Source: Falsiruegeria litorea R37 (lineage in GTDB: Bacteria > Pseudomonadota > Alphaproteobacteria > Rhodobacterales > Rhodobacteraceae). Taken from it: a stretch of DNA of 64,000 nucleotides. The stretch covers positions 682,001 through 746,000 of the forward strand of contig NZ_FWFO01000001.1 of NCBI RefSeq assembly GCF_900172225.1, in the 5' to 3' direction. The position numbers and the translations under genes were made by a program. Below are positions 1 to 8,477 of this stretch, in pieces; positions within the stretch are counted from its first letter, which is position 1, and each line of letters begins with the position of its first letter. The notes beneath the pieces are model-generated. The model was not told the DNA's origin and made no database searches. It saw only the letters and a program-made list of their open reading frames with translations.

Positions 1-1
1 G

Positions 2-1180
2 ATCAAGCCCTCGCCGCTGTACGAGCGGCTCAAGGACAAGGGCGCGGTCTATGAGGAGGTCTTTGGCCACGAACGCCCCCGCTGGTTCGCGAAAGACGGC
101 GTTGAGCAGCGCGACCACTATTCGTTCAAGCGCAACGCGGTGCACGACATGGTCGCGACCGAGTGCAAAGCCGTGCGTGAAACTGTCGGCATCATGGACA
201 TCTCGGCATTCACCAAGGTTGAGGTTGCAGGTCCGGATGCCGAGGTACTGCTGGACCGGCTGACTGCCAACCGCCTGCCGCAAAAGGTCGGGGGGATTGC
301 GCTGACCCATATGCTCAACCGCCGGGGGCGGATCGAGCTGGAAACTACTGTCGTGAAGCTGGACGAGGGGCGATACTATCTTGTCTGCGCGGCCTTCTTT
401 GAGCAGCGCCTGCTGGATCATCTGGAACAGCAACGCGATGGCGAAAATGCCGAGATCATCCTGCGATCCAATGATTGGGCCGCCTTGTCAGTCAACGGCC
501 CCGCTGCCCGCGACGTGATGGGGGCCTGCACCGATGCGGACCTGTCCAACGCCGGGTTCAAATGGCTCACCGCGCAAGAGATCGAGGTCGCTGGTCACAA
601 GCTCTGGGCTTTCCGCATGTCCTATGCGGGTGAGTTGGGGTGGGAGCTGCACATCCCGCGCGACAGCACCCTGGCCGTTTATGACGCGCTTTGGGCCGCG
701 GGTGAGGCGCACGGCATCACCGACTATGGCTCCTTTGCGATGAACGCTCTGCGGATGGAGAAAGGGTTCAAGGGGGCAGGTGAATTGACCAACGAAGTGA
801 CGTTGGCCGAGGCCGACGTGCTGCGCTTTGCCCGGCAGGACAAGGACTATCTGGGCAAAGACAAGACGCTCAACACCGATCTGCCCTGGGTCTGCGCCTA
901 CTTGGAGATTGAACCCGATGGCGTCGAAGATGGCCATGGTGGTGAGGCCGTGATGCTGGACGGGCAGGTGGTCGGCTCAACCGCGTCGGTGGCTTATGGG
1001 CACACAGTCGGCAAGATCCTGGCCTTTGCCTACGTCAAGCCGCACGCCAACCAACCCGGCGCCGAGGTTGAGGTCATCGTAGCGGGCAAACCCCGCAAAG
1101 GCCGTATCCTGGGCGAACCGGCTTACGACCCGCAAAGTCTGTTGCCGCGCACTGATGCCACCAAGGTGGCCGCAGAATGA
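2..1180 (+). CDS. FAD/GcvT oxidoreductase, dimethylglycine/sarcosine dehydrogenase-like (5' end outside window)
   Basis: The reading frame is open from base 2, so only the C-terminal 392 residues are visible and the true start lies upstream. What is seen is a GcvT (aminomethyltransferase) fold followed by its C-terminal barrel. It resembles the second half of the complete 800-residue protein at 51426-53828, including matching stretches such as AVHDMVATECKAVRE versus NAHDIVAEECKAIRE and the late GHTVGK/GHHTGK segment. In this family an N-terminal FAD domain oxidises an N-methyl group and the GcvT domain passes the one-carbon unit to tetrahydrofolate. The substrate cannot be read from the sequence; an N-methylated amino acid or betaine derivative is likely from the neighbours. 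It is the first gene of a co-oriented catabolic cluster. Confidence 0.85.
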   Translation: MKPSPLYERLKDKGAVYEEVFGHERPRWFAKDGVEQRDHYSFKRNAVHDMVATECKAVRETVGIMDISAFTKVEVAGPDAEVLLDRLTANRLPQKVGGIALTHMLNRRGRIELETTVVKLDEGRYYLVCAAFFEQRLLDHLEQQRDGENAEIILRSNDWAALSVNGPAARDVMGACTDADLSNAGFKWLTAQEIEVAGHKLWAFRMSYAGELGWELHIPRDSTLAVYDALWAAGEAHGITDYGSFAMNALRMEKGFKGAGELTNEVTLAEADVLRFARQDKDYLGKDKTLNTDLPWVCAYLEIEPDGVEDGHGGEAVMLDGQVVGSTASVAYGHTVGKILAFAYVKPHANQPGAEVEVIVAGKPRKGRILGEPAYDPQSLLPRTDATKVAAE

Positions 1181-1188
1181 TCCATCCC

Positions 1189-1227
1189 CTTCTTCTTGTT
1201 CCAAATACGGGAGGGGGCGGCGCCCCC
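1189..1227 (+). repeat. Extragenic repeat B, copy 1 (GTTCCAAATACGG core plus GC hairpin)
   Basis: A CTTCTTCTTGTTCCAAATAC core is followed by a GGGGGC-ggc-GCCCCC hairpin (arms 1213-1218 and 1222-1227). The same core with a longer version of the hairpin occurs at 5401-5457. It sits in the 72-base gap between two co-oriented genes and has no T-tract, so it is not a classical terminator. I recall this core being common between genes of Rhodobacteraceae. Confidence 0.7.
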
Positions 1228-1252
1228 TTCCTACATTGAAAGGACCACTGAC

Positions 1253-2335
1253 ATGACCATTCCCGCAACGATGAAGGCCATGGTGCTGACCGGCCACGGC
1301 GATCTGGACAAATACGAATGGCATGAAGATTGGCCCACGCCCCAGGCAGGTCCGATGGAGGTGGTGATCAAGGTCGGGGCCTGTGGCCTGAACAACACCG
1401 ACGTGAACACCCGCACGGGCTGGTATTCCAAGGCGGTGGACGAGGCCACAACCGGCGGTGCTTATGATGAAGTCGACGACGAAGACAGCACCTGGGGAGG
1501 TGCCCCGCTGACGTTTCCCCGAATTCAAGGCGCGGATGCAGTCGGCGAGGTTGTGGCGGTCGGAGAGGGCGCCGATCCGGGCCTGATTGGCAAACGCGTC
1601 ATGGTGGCAGGCTGGCTGCGGGACTGGGATGAACCGATGAACCGCGATAAGGCCGGTTACTTCGGCTCGGAATGCGACGGTGGTTATGCTGAATACACCA
1701 AAGCCGACGTTCGCGGGGTCGCGCCGATTGACTGCGATCTCAGCGACGCTGAACTTGCCACCTTCATCTGCTCGTATGTCACGGCCGAGGGCATGGTGGA
1801 TCGCGCCGACGTGGGGCCGGGCGACACCGTTTTGATACCCGGCGCATCGGGTGGCGTTGGCGGTGCCTTGATCCAACTTGCCAAATTGCGCGGTGCTCGC
1901 ACGATTGCAATGGCGTCCGAGGCCAAACATGCCGAGGTTGCTGAATTGGATCCGGACATGATCCTGCCCCGAGACCCCGGAAACCTGCGCAAGGCGCTCA
2001 AAGGTGAAAAGATCACGGTGGTTGCAGATGTTGTTGGGGGCGACAACTTTGGCAAGCTGATCGACGTCCTCGAACGTGGCGGGCGCTACACATGCTCGGG
2101 CGCCATCGCTGGCCCGTTGGTCGAGCTTGATTTGCGCACCTTCTACCTGCGCGATCTGACCTTCACCGGCTCGACCGTCAATGGACCGGAAAACTTCACC
2201 GATGTCGTGAAATTTATAGAGGATGGCAAGATCAAGCCAGCTTTGGCCGCGACCTACCCCCTTAATCAGCTACGAGAGGCCCAGCAGGCCTTTATCGACA
2301 AAACCCATACTGGAAACATCGTAGTGATCCCATGA
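1253..2335 (+). CDS. MDR-family (quinone oxidoreductase/alcohol dehydrogenase-like) NAD(P)-dependent oxidoreductase
   Basis: A 360-residue medium-chain dehydrogenase/reductase. The N-terminal GroES-like domain carries GACGLNNTD, where zinc alcohol dehydrogenases have the CGxCHSD zinc motif. This suggests a zinc-independent enzyme of the quinone reductase/acryloyl-CoA reductase branch. The nucleotide-binding motif is [15 protein letters not shown] near residue 200. The ATG at 1253 was chosen because the family's [10 protein letters not shown] start region follows at once; an upstream in-frame ATG (1196) lies inside repeat B. The stop overlaps the start of the dddQ-like gene (ATGA). Since acrylate made by a DMSP lyase needs reductive or hydrating steps, a role in acrylate metabolism is possible, but that is inference from position only. 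Confidence 0.75.
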   Translation: MTIPATMKAMVLTGHGDLDKYEWHEDWPTPQAGPMEVVIKVGACGLNNTDVNTRTGWYSKAVDEATTGGAYDEVDDEDSTWGGAPLTFPRIQGADAVGEVVAVGEGADPGLIGKRVMVAGWLRDWDEPMNRDKAGYFGSECDGGYAEYTKADVRGVAPIDCDLSDAELATFICSYVTAEGMVDRADVGPGDTVLIPGASGGVGGALIQLAKLRGARTIAMASEAKHAEVAELDPDMILPRDPGNLRKALKGEKITVVADVVGGDNFGKLIDVLERGGRYTCSGAIAGPLVELDLRTFYLRDLTFTGSTVNGPENFTDVVKFIEDGKIKPALAATYPLNQLREAQQAFIDKTHTGNIVVIP

Positions 2336-2910
2336 CCCTCGACGCTGTCCTTGAAGCCGCCCGGCAGTTGCATGCTGCGCACCCTGATCTGAACGGGTTC
2401 GCTCCCTGGCCGGATGATCTGACCCCATCTGGCCTGCAACCGCGCGCCGTTCCCGCCACTGACTTGGTCGCGAACTTGCCGCTGCCGGGAACCTCGCAAA
2501 CGGATCCATTGGTACAGGCGGTCAAGAAGGCCACACATCTGGCCAGCTGGAAACGCACCTATTCCGAGGAGGAGGTCGGCGCCGACTTCCGCAACCGCTA
2601 CGGCTATTTTGAGCTCTTCGGCCCCACCGGCCATTATTACTCAACCCGGCTGCGTGGCTATATCGGTTATTGGGGCGAGCGGTTGAGCTATGACTGGCAC
2701 AGCCACGAGGCTGAGGAGTTGTACCTCAACATCGCGGGTGAGGCGACGTTCTACGCTGATGAGGATGAGGCCTGCGTCAAAGCGGGTGAAACCCGTGCCC
2801 ACACCGGCTGGCAAAGCCACGCGATGGTGACAAACAACCAGCCCATCCTGACCTTTGTGCTGTGGCGCGGCGCGGGCATGGCCGATCTGCCGCAAATGGA
2901 CGCCGCATGA
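2332..2910 (+). CDS. dddQ: DddQ-type cupin, dimethylsulfoniopropionate (DMSP) lyase
   Basis: A 192-residue single-domain cupin. The metal-binding signature is [10 protein letters not shown], placing H123, H125, E129 and Y131, with a further H163 in WQSHAM. These positions coincide with the ligands H125, E129, Y131 and H163 that I recall from the Ruegeria lacuscaerulensis DddQ structure. The flanking pattern ([10 protein letters not shown] before, FVLWRG after) also fits the cupin DMSP-lyase superfamily. DddQ cleaves DMSP to dimethyl sulfide and acrylate in the cytoplasm. The start overlaps the upstream MDR gene and the stop overlaps the downstream enolase-family gene by four bases, so it is co-translated with genes that look like hydroxyproline catabolism. 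Some superfamily members may have other substrates, so activity needs an assay. Confidence 0.82.
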   Translation: MTLDAVLEAARQLHAAHPDLNGFAPWPDDLTPSGLQPRAVPATDLVANLPLPGTSQTDPLVQAVKKATHLASWKRTYSEEEVGADFRNRYGYFELFGPTGHYYSTRLRGYIGYWGERLSYDWHSHEAEELYLNIAGEATFYADEDEACVKAGETRAHTGWQSHAMVTNNQPILTFVLWRGAGMADLPQMDAA

Positions 2911-4013
2911 AAATCACCCGCATCCGCATCTTTCAGACGGACCTGCCCTATGTGGGTGGGGAGTATGTCTGGGGCGCGGGCAATGCGATCAACGTGGCGC
3001 AGGCCTCGGTCGTGGTGATCGACACAGACGCAGGACTGCAGGGGTGTGGTGAGTTCACGCCCTGCGGCGAGAACTACATGGTCGCGCATTCCGAAGGGGT
3101 GCCCGCGCTGGCCCGACTGATCGCGCCACATCTGCTGGGCGAGGACCCTTGCAACGTGGCCCGGATAGAGCAGGTCATGGACCATTTGGTGCAGGGACAC
3201 GGCTATGCCAAATCGGCGTTTGATGCGGCCTGTTGGGATCTTCTGGGACAGTCGTTGAACGCGCCCCTTTGGGCAGTGTGGGGCGGCAAGCTGACCGATG
3301 GTGCGCCCATGTACCGCGTCGCGCCACAGAAAGGCACCAGCGAGACCATCGCCGAGATGGAGGGCTATCGCGCGCAGGGCTATCGCCAGTTTCAGATCAA
3401 GGTGGGCGGTGATTGGGCCGCCGATATTGACCGTATCCGGTCTACCGTGCCGTTGCTGAAACCGGGCGAAAAGGCGATGGCGGACGCCAATCAGGGCTGG
3501 CGCGTTGACAATGCGATCCGTGTGGCCCGAGCCACGCATGACCTGGACTATATCCTGGAACAACCCTGCCGCACTTATGCTGAGTGTCTGCAGGTGCGCG
3601 CCCGGACCGACCTGCCGATGAAGCTGGATGAATGCGTGACCGGCATGGCTGTGGCGCAGCAGATTGTGGCAGATCGCGCTGCTGAGCTTGTGTGCCTCAA
3701 GATCTCGAACCTTGGTGGCCTCTCCAAAGCCCGCCGTGTGCGGGATTACCTGGTCGAGAACCGCATTCCGGTTGTGGCCGAAGACACCTGGGGCGGAGAG
3801 ATCACCAGCGCCGCACTTGCCCATTTCGCAGCCACCACGCCACCCGAGTATCTGCACAACACCACCGATCTGATGAACTACAACACCCGATCAACCGGCA
3901 TCGGCGGGCCAGAGGCACGCGACGGCAAGCTGTACGCCACAAACACGCCGGGGCTTGGTGTTGCCGCTGATTTCGACAGTCTCGGCACCCCGGTAGAGGA
4001 GTTTGTCCAATGA
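2907..4013 (+). CDS. Enolase-superfamily (MR/MLE) enzyme, probable cis-3-hydroxy-L-proline dehydratase
   Basis: A 368-residue MR/MLE-type enolase-superfamily protein. The catalytic lysines are K165 (QIKVGGD) and K265 (CLKISNLGG). The metal ligands are D193 (ADANQGW), E218 (EQPC) and D241 (LDEC), and the last active-site loop is AEDTWGGE. The N-terminal segment [13 protein letters not shown] closely matches what I remember of the Labrenzia cis-3-hydroxy-L-proline dehydratase. That enzyme dehydrates its substrate to 2-pyrroline-2-carboxylate. The ATG at 2907 overlaps the dddQ stop; an upstream in-frame ATG at 2862 lies inside dddQ and is rejected. The stop overlaps the next cupin gene (ATGA at 4010). 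I am fairly sure of the family, less so of the exact substrate. Confidence 0.8.
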   Translation: MKITRIRIFQTDLPYVGGEYVWGAGNAINVAQASVVVIDTDAGLQGCGEFTPCGENYMVAHSEGVPALARLIAPHLLGEDPCNVARIEQVMDHLVQGHGYAKSAFDAACWDLLGQSLNAPLWAVWGGKLTDGAPMYRVAPQKGTSETIAEMEGYRAQGYRQFQIKVGGDWAADIDRIRSTVPLLKPGEKAMADANQGWRVDNAIRVARATHDLDYILEQPCRTYAECLQVRARTDLPMKLDECVTGMAVAQQIVADRAAELVCLKISNLGGLSKARRVRDYLVENRIPVVAEDTWGGEITSAALAHFAATTPPEYLHNTTDLMNYNTRSTGIGGPEARDGKLYATNTPGLGVAADFDSLGTPVEEFVQ

Positions 4014-4294
4014 CAGAGCAAGCCAAAGCCACTCAGATGATCGACGACAACCGGGTTCGGGTCACTCGGTTCGATTTCACGCCCGGCGCAGAAACCGGCT
4101 GGCACCGCCATGCCATGGATTACGTCATCACCGCAGTCACCGACTGTCACATGCGGCTGGAACTGCCCGACGGCACGACGAACGAGGTCACCGTCCCTGC
4201 AGGCACCTCTTATCGACGCGACGAAGGTGTCGAACACAATGTCATCAACGCCTCGGATCAGCCGATGAGCTTTGTTGAAGTGGAATTGAAATGA
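4010..4294 (+). CDS. Small single-domain cupin protein
   Basis: A 94-residue cupin with GAETGWHRHAMDYVI as the first metal-binding motif (two histidines) and GVEHNV near the end as the second. It is short, which is typical of isolated cupin_2 proteins that act as isomerases, lyases or small-molecule sensors. It is sandwiched by four-base overlaps between two enolase-superfamily genes, so it almost certainly works in the same pathway. It could act on an unstable imino acid or keto acid produced by those enzymes, but nothing in the sequence fixes the reaction. It is not closely similar to the dddQ-like cupin two genes upstream. Confidence 0.75.
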   Translation: MTEQAKATQMIDDNRVRVTRFDFTPGAETGWHRHAMDYVITAVTDCHMRLELPDGTTNEVTVPAGTSYRRDEGVEHNVINASDQPMSFVEVELK

Positions 4295-5400
4295 AAATCA
4301 CCCGCATCACGGTCTATCACGTCGACCTGCCGCTCGAGCATCCCTATTGGCTTTCAGGCGGGCGGCTCAAGTTCGAAGTATTGGATGCCACGCTGGTCAA
4401 GCTTGAAACCGACGAGGGGCTTGTTGGGTGGGGCGAGGGCACGCCGTGGGGGCACACATATGTGCCTGCTCATGGCCCTGGCATCCGTGCCGGGATCGAA
4501 ACGATGGCACCCTTCATCATTGGCCTTGATCCGCGCCGTGTGCTGGATGTGGAGCGCGCGATGGATCTGGCACTGCCGGGGCATCTTTATGCCAAATCCC
4601 CTATCGATATGGCCTGCTGGGATATCGCAGGGCAGGCGGCGGGCCTGCCAATTGCCGATCTGATGGGCGGTGGCTCGCGCACACCGCGCCCGACTGCCTC
4701 GTCGGTCGGGGCTAAGACGGTGGCCGAGACCCGCGCCGTCGTCGACCGCTACCGCCAGCGCGGCTATGTCGCCCATTCCGTCAAGATCGGCGGCGACGTG
4801 GAACGCGACATCGAACGCGTCCGCGATATGGAAGACATTCGCCGCCCCGGTGAGATCGTGCTCTACGACGTCAACCGGGGCTGGACCCGGCAGCAAGCGC
4901 TGCGCGTAATGCGCGCGACCGAGGATCTGCACGTGATGTTCGAACAACCCTGTGAAACCCTCGACGACATCGCCGCCATCCGTCCGCTGCATTCAGCCCC
5001 GGTCAGTGTCGACGAAAGCCTCGTCACCCTGCAAGACGCCGCCCGCATTGCTCGCGATGGTCTGGCCGAGGTGTTTGGGATCAAGCTCAACCGTGTTGGC
5101 GGCCTGACCAAGGCTGCCCGCATGCGCGACATCGCGTTGGCCCATGGCATCGACATGTTCGTCATGGCCACCGGCGGCTCGGTCCTGGCCGACACCGAAG
5201 CGCTCCATCTGGCGGCCACTATCCCGGATGAGAATTGCCACGCGGTCTGGGCTTGTCAGGACATGCTGACGCTCGACATCGCCGGTGGTCGCGGCCCGCG
5301 CAATATCGACGGCCACCTGCACCTGCCCGAAACTCCGGGCCTCGGTGTGCATCCTGACGAAGATGCGCTGGGCGATCCAGTGGCGGTTTACACCCCATGA
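4291..5400 (+). CDS. Enolase-superfamily (MR/MLE) racemase/epimerase or dehydratase, paralogue 2
   Basis: A 369-residue MR/MLE protein with catalytic-type lysines at K165 (SVKIGGD) and K265 (GIKLNRVGG). Likely metal-binding segments are LYDVNRGW, MFEQPCE and VSVDES. It differs from its neighbours in the final loop, which reads VMATGGSVLADTE instead of the EDTWGG loop, so the substrate or the reaction should differ. The overall type resembles 4-hydroxyproline-betaine epimerase-like and proline racemase-like members, but I cannot assign it. It overlaps the small cupin gene by ATGA and is followed by repeat B copy 2. Two lysines facing the substrate would suit 1,1-proton transfer (racemisation or epimerisation). 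Confidence 0.75.
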   Translation: MKITRITVYHVDLPLEHPYWLSGGRLKFEVLDATLVKLETDEGLVGWGEGTPWGHTYVPAHGPGIRAGIETMAPFIIGLDPRRVLDVERAMDLALPGHLYAKSPIDMACWDIAGQAAGLPIADLMGGGSRTPRPTASSVGAKTVAETRAVVDRYRQRGYVAHSVKIGGDVERDIERVRDMEDIRRPGEIVLYDVNRGWTRQQALRVMRATEDLHVMFEQPCETLDDIAAIRPLHSAPVSVDESLVTLQDAARIARDGLAEVFGIKLNRVGGLTKAARMRDIALAHGIDMFVMATGGSVLADTEALHLAATIPDENCHAVWACQDMLTLDIAGGRGPRNIDGHLHLPETPGLGVHPDEDALGDPVAVYTP

Positions 5401-5457
5401 TCTTCTTCTCGTTCCAAATACGGTGGGGGGAGCCGCAGGCGGGGGGCAGCGCCCCCC
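5401..5457 (+). repeat. Extragenic repeat B, copy 2
   Basis: The TCTTCTTCTCGTTCCAAATA core matches copy 1 at 1189-1227. It is followed by a G-rich stretch and a strong GC hairpin with arms GGGGGGC (5441-5447) and GCCCCCC (5451-5457). It begins at the base after the stop of one enolase-family gene and ends 30 bases before the next, so it lies inside an apparent operon. There is no T-tract. A role as an RNA processing or stability element, or a REP-like selfish repeat, fits better than termination. Confidence 0.7.
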
Positions 5458-5487
5458 AATGCCCAGTATGGACATGAAAGGCCCGCT

Positions 5488-6591
5488 ATGAAACTCACGC
5501 GCATTTCCCTATGGCACGTGCCGCTCACGTCGCACACCGCCTATTATATGGCCGACGGCAAAACCTGTGATACGGTTGAAACGGTGGTCGTGGCCCTTGA
5601 AGCCGACAGTGGCCTGACCGGGTGGGGAGAGGTCTGCCCGATCCCCCATTACCTGCCCGCCTACGCCTGTGGTGTGGCGCCGGCGGTGCAAGAGATGGCC
5701 CCGGTGCTGCTCGGCGCTGATCCTGTCGGCCCCGAGGCGCTGATGGCCAAACTCGACAGACATCTGCAAGGTCACGTCTACGCCAAATCTGCACTCGATA
5801 TCGCCCTATGGGACCTGACGGGCCAGGCCGCCAACCTGCCGCTTCATGCACTTCTTGGTGGGCGCCGCGCCGACACGATGCCGCTCTATCATTCGATCAC
5901 CTGCGTCGCGCCCGATGAAATGGCCCGCATCGCCCAGACCGCTTATCAGTCAGGTATGCGCCAGTTTCAGGTCAAGCTGGGCGCCGACGCGGATTGGCAG
6001 GCCGATGTCGCCCGCTTGCGCAAAGTACGCGAAGCGGTCGGCGACGGGCCGCTGGTCTATGGCGACTGGAACTGCGGCGCCACCTCGTTGGATGCCACCC
6101 GCGTAGGTCGCGCCGTAGCCGATCTGGACATTATGCTCGAGCAGCCTTGCGCCACCATCGACGATTGCGCCCGGGTTCGCGACGCCACGGGCCTGCCGAT
6201 GAAACTCGACGAAAACGCCCATGACACGGCCAGCCTGTTGGCGGGGCACGCGCAGGGCTGCATGGATGCAGTCGCGCTGAAATTGTCGAAATTCGGCGGT
6301 CTCTCGGCCACGCGTCGTGCCCGCGATCTGTGCCTGCATTTGGGCGCCAAGATGTGCATCGAAGACACCTGGGGCTCGGACATCACCACAGCCGCGCTGC
6401 TCCATCTGGGCGTGTCGACCGATCCAGCCCGCGTTCTGAACGTCTGCGATCTGTCAGGCTATGTGGCCCCGCGGCTCGCCCCTGATGGTCCCACACGCGA
6501 TCAAGGACGGATCGCACCACCAGACGGACCCGGTCTTGGCATTCGACCTGACAAAGATGTGCTCGGCCCACCCGATCTCGTTCTTGACTGA
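5488..6591 (+). CDS. Enolase-superfamily (MR/MLE) enzyme, paralogue 3
   Basis: A 367-residue MR/MLE protein. The lysine pair is K163 (QVKLGAD) and K265 (LKLSKFGG). The other active-site segments are YGDWNCG, LEQPCA, KLDENA and the late loop IEDTWGSDI, so it is closer to the first paralogue (EDTWGGE) than to the second. The DWNCG segment keeps the first metal-ligand aspartate, while the next two residues differ from the first paralogue's DANQG. A rare TGT in that position gives an active-site-adjacent cysteine. The reaction is probably dehydration or epimerisation of a cyclic amino acid or betaine. It follows repeat B and precedes the aminotransferase by 66 bases. Confidence 0.75.
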   Translation: MKLTRISLWHVPLTSHTAYYMADGKTCDTVETVVVALEADSGLTGWGEVCPIPHYLPAYACGVAPAVQEMAPVLLGADPVGPEALMAKLDRHLQGHVYAKSALDIALWDLTGQAANLPLHALLGGRRADTMPLYHSITCVAPDEMARIAQTAYQSGMRQFQVKLGADADWQADVARLRKVREAVGDGPLVYGDWNCGATSLDATRVGRAVADLDIMLEQPCATIDDCARVRDATGLPMKLDENAHDTASLLAGHAQGCMDAVALKLSKFGGLSATRRARDLCLHLGAKMCIEDTWGSDITTAALLHLGVSTDPARVLNVCDLSGYVAPRLAPDGPTRDQGRIAPPDGPGLGIRPDKDVLGPPDLVLD

Positions 6592-6657
6592 TTTTTGACT
6601 TTCTGGTCAAAATTTTGAAAACCCAAGGAAAACGCCCTACGGCAAAGGATCACAGCA

Positions 6658-7935
6658 ATGGACAAAATCCTCTCACAAGCCGATTGGTTCGAACGCGCCC
6701 AATCCGTCCTGCCAGGCGGCGGCTTTGGTAACTTTGACCCGACCATGTTCATTCGCGATGGCAAAGGCAGCCGGGTCTGGGACGAAAACGGCAAGGAATA
6801 CGTCGACTTCCTGATCGGCTCGGGCCCGATGCTGTTGGGCCATGGCCACCCCGAGGTGCTCGACGCGGTGGCAGAACAACTCCCCAAGGGCATGACGTTC
6901 TTTGCCAACAACGCCGCAGGTGTCGAACTGGCCGAAGAGATCTGCCGCGCCGTGCCGTGCGCCGATCAGATCCGTTATGTCTCGTCCGGCGGCGAGGCCG
7001 ATATGTACGCGATCCGTCTGGCCCGTGCCTTTACCGGGCGCGACAAAGTGGTGAAATTCGAAGGCGGTTATCACGGTATGAGCGCCGAGGCGCAGATGAG
7101 CCTTGCGCCGTCGCGCATGGTCAACTTCCCGCAGGCGGTCCCGGACAGCGCAGGCATCCCCGAAAGCGTGCGCGCCGAGATGCTGATTGCGCCGTTCAAC
7201 GATCCCGACTACATTCGCTCGCTTCTGGCCGAGCATGGCGATCAGGTTGCGGCGATCATTGTCGAACCCTTGCAACGGATCATCCCACCCGCGCCCGGTT
7301 TCCTGCAGTTGCTGCGCGATGAGGCCGACAAATATGGCATTGTCCTGATCTTTGACGAAGTGGTTACCGGCTTTCGCTTCTCCTATGGCGGAGCGCAGGA
7401 ACTCTACGGTGTGACGCCGGATGTAGCGACTCTGGGCAAGGTTATCGGCGGCGGGTTCCCCTTGGCTGCAATTGCAGGGCGCGCGGACATAATGGCCCAT
7501 TTCGACAAGGCGGCTGTGGGCGCGGACAAATGGCTCATGCAACTGGGCACGCTTTCGGGCAACCCGGTGGCGGCCGTTGCGGGCCTCAAAACGATGGAAG
7601 TGCTGCGCCGCGATGGGGCCTATGACCAGCTACGCGCCAATGGTCAGCGTCTGATGGATATGGCGGGGGCGGCTTTGTCTGCGCAGGGTATTGCGCATCA
7701 GATTGTGGGCGATCCAACCCTGTTCGAAATCGTCTTCGCCGAGGCACAGCCCCGCGACTATCGCGACACGTTCAATGCTGATACCGCGAGGGCGACCAAG
7801 TTCAACGCGGTTCTGATGCAAGAGGGCATCTTCAAGGCGCCTGGCAAGACCTATCCCTCGCTGGCTTTGACTGAAGATGACTTCGATTTGACGCAGCGGG
7901 CCTATGAAACCGCTGCGGCATTTTTGATCCAATAA
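6658..7935 (+). CDS. Class III PLP-dependent aminotransferase, glutamate-1-semialdehyde aminomutase-like
   Basis: A 425-residue fold-type I PLP enzyme. K261 in TLGKVIGGGFP is the expected Schiff-base lysine, and FDEVVTGFR carries the aspartate that contacts the PLP nitrogen. The YVSSGGEADMYAIRLAR segment binds the phosphate. Length and motifs match HemL-like aminotransferases, but its place at the end of a catabolic cluster argues against a housekeeping heme role. More likely it transaminates or aminomutates an intermediate of the cyclic amino acid pathway. A strong bidirectional terminator follows, separating it from the convergent DUF1127 gene. Confidence 0.82.
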   Translation: MDKILSQADWFERAQSVLPGGGFGNFDPTMFIRDGKGSRVWDENGKEYVDFLIGSGPMLLGHGHPEVLDAVAEQLPKGMTFFANNAAGVELAEEICRAVPCADQIRYVSSGGEADMYAIRLARAFTGRDKVVKFEGGYHGMSAEAQMSLAPSRMVNFPQAVPDSAGIPESVRAEMLIAPFNDPDYIRSLLAEHGDQVAAIIVEPLQRIIPPAPGFLQLLRDEADKYGIVLIFDEVVTGFRFSYGGAQELYGVTPDVATLGKVIGGGFPLAAIAGRADIMAHFDKAAVGADKWLMQLGTLSGNPVAAVAGLKTMEVLRRDGAYDQLRANGQRLMDMAGAALSAQGIAHQIVGDPTLFEIVFAEAQPRDYRDTFNADTARATKFNAVLMQEGIFKAPGKTYPSLALTEDDFDLTQRAYETAAAFLIQ

Positions 7936-7937
7936 GC

Positions 7938-7964
7938 TTTTGGGGCCGGGCTCCGGTCCCAAAA
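7938..7964. terminator. Bidirectional intrinsic terminator
   Basis: A 12-bp stem (arms 7938-7949 and 7953-7964, one G-T wobble) has a 3-base loop. T-rich and A-rich arm ends supply a U-tract in either direction. It lies between the convergent aminotransferase and DUF1127 genes and should end both transcripts. Confidence 0.8.
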
Positions 7965-7968
7965 ACCT

Positions 7969-8187
7969 TTACAGCACGTCTGCCATCACGTGGCGGATGA
8001 TGTTCTCGCGTTTGATGCCACGGGCGTCCAGTTCGGCGTCGCTGAGGCTCGACAGGTCTTGAATGCGACGTACCTTGGCGTTGGCTTCGCCGATTTGGGT
8101 CAGCGATTTCATGATGCCCACGAAGATGTCAAAGGCGGCCCCCAGGATCGAAGGAACGGTGTGCGACTGTGAAGCGGAAACGGCCAT
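7969..8187 (-). CDS. Small DUF1127-family protein
   Basis: A 72-residue protein. The C-terminal half (RIQDLSSLSDAELDARGIKRENIIRHV) is the DUF1127 motif: a short helical, arginine-bearing segment common in small alphaproteobacterial proteins. Related proteins bind RNA or tune phosphate and carbon metabolism in some Rhodobacteraceae and Agrobacterium; that is family knowledge, not shown here. The N-terminal half is unusually hydrophobic (ILGAAFDIFVGIMKSL). A GGGAG Shine-Dalgarno sits nine bases upstream. Its upstream region carries a TGCTGC/GCAGCA palindrome, listed separately. It is transcribed alone. Confidence 0.85.
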   Translation of the reverse strand: MAVSASQSHTVPSILGAAFDIFVGIMKSLTQIGEANAKVRRIQDLSSLSDAELDARGIKRENIIRHVMADVL

Positions 8188-8229
8188 TTTCAGAATCTCC
8201 CGGCAAGGGTTTCGGTTGAGCCATATTTA

Positions 8230-8245
8230 TGCTGCACTTGCAGCA
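8230..8245. promoter_or_regulatory. Palindrome of the PhaR-site type (CTGC-N4-GCAG) upstream of the DUF1127 gene
   Basis: The sequence TGCTGCACTTGCAGCA is a perfect inverted repeat with a two-base centre. It contains CTGC-N4-GCAG, resembling the TGC-rich PhaR operator described for Paracoccus and Rhodobacter polyhydroxyalkanoate genes. It lies 43 bases upstream of the DUF1127 start. The 8188-8477 gap also holds the promoter of the divergent FkbM gene; nothing else was recognised there. Confidence 0.45.
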
Positions 8246-8477
8246 TTGAGTAGGTGCGACCGCGGAATAGCTGATGTGCAATTCGTGCAAGGGTGTATTT
8301 TCGCCTCATATTTTGCGCGGCTTGGGTCAAATCAGAGGTTGCAACGCTCGCAGGTCCCGCCTGGCACCGGGGGCGGGAGGCGTCAATTTACGCCAAGAGT
8401 AATCCCGGTGCATTCCACAGCGGTTTCGCACCAACGACCCTTGCGTTTTTGACGTCTTCTCCGCAGGATGCAATGCA

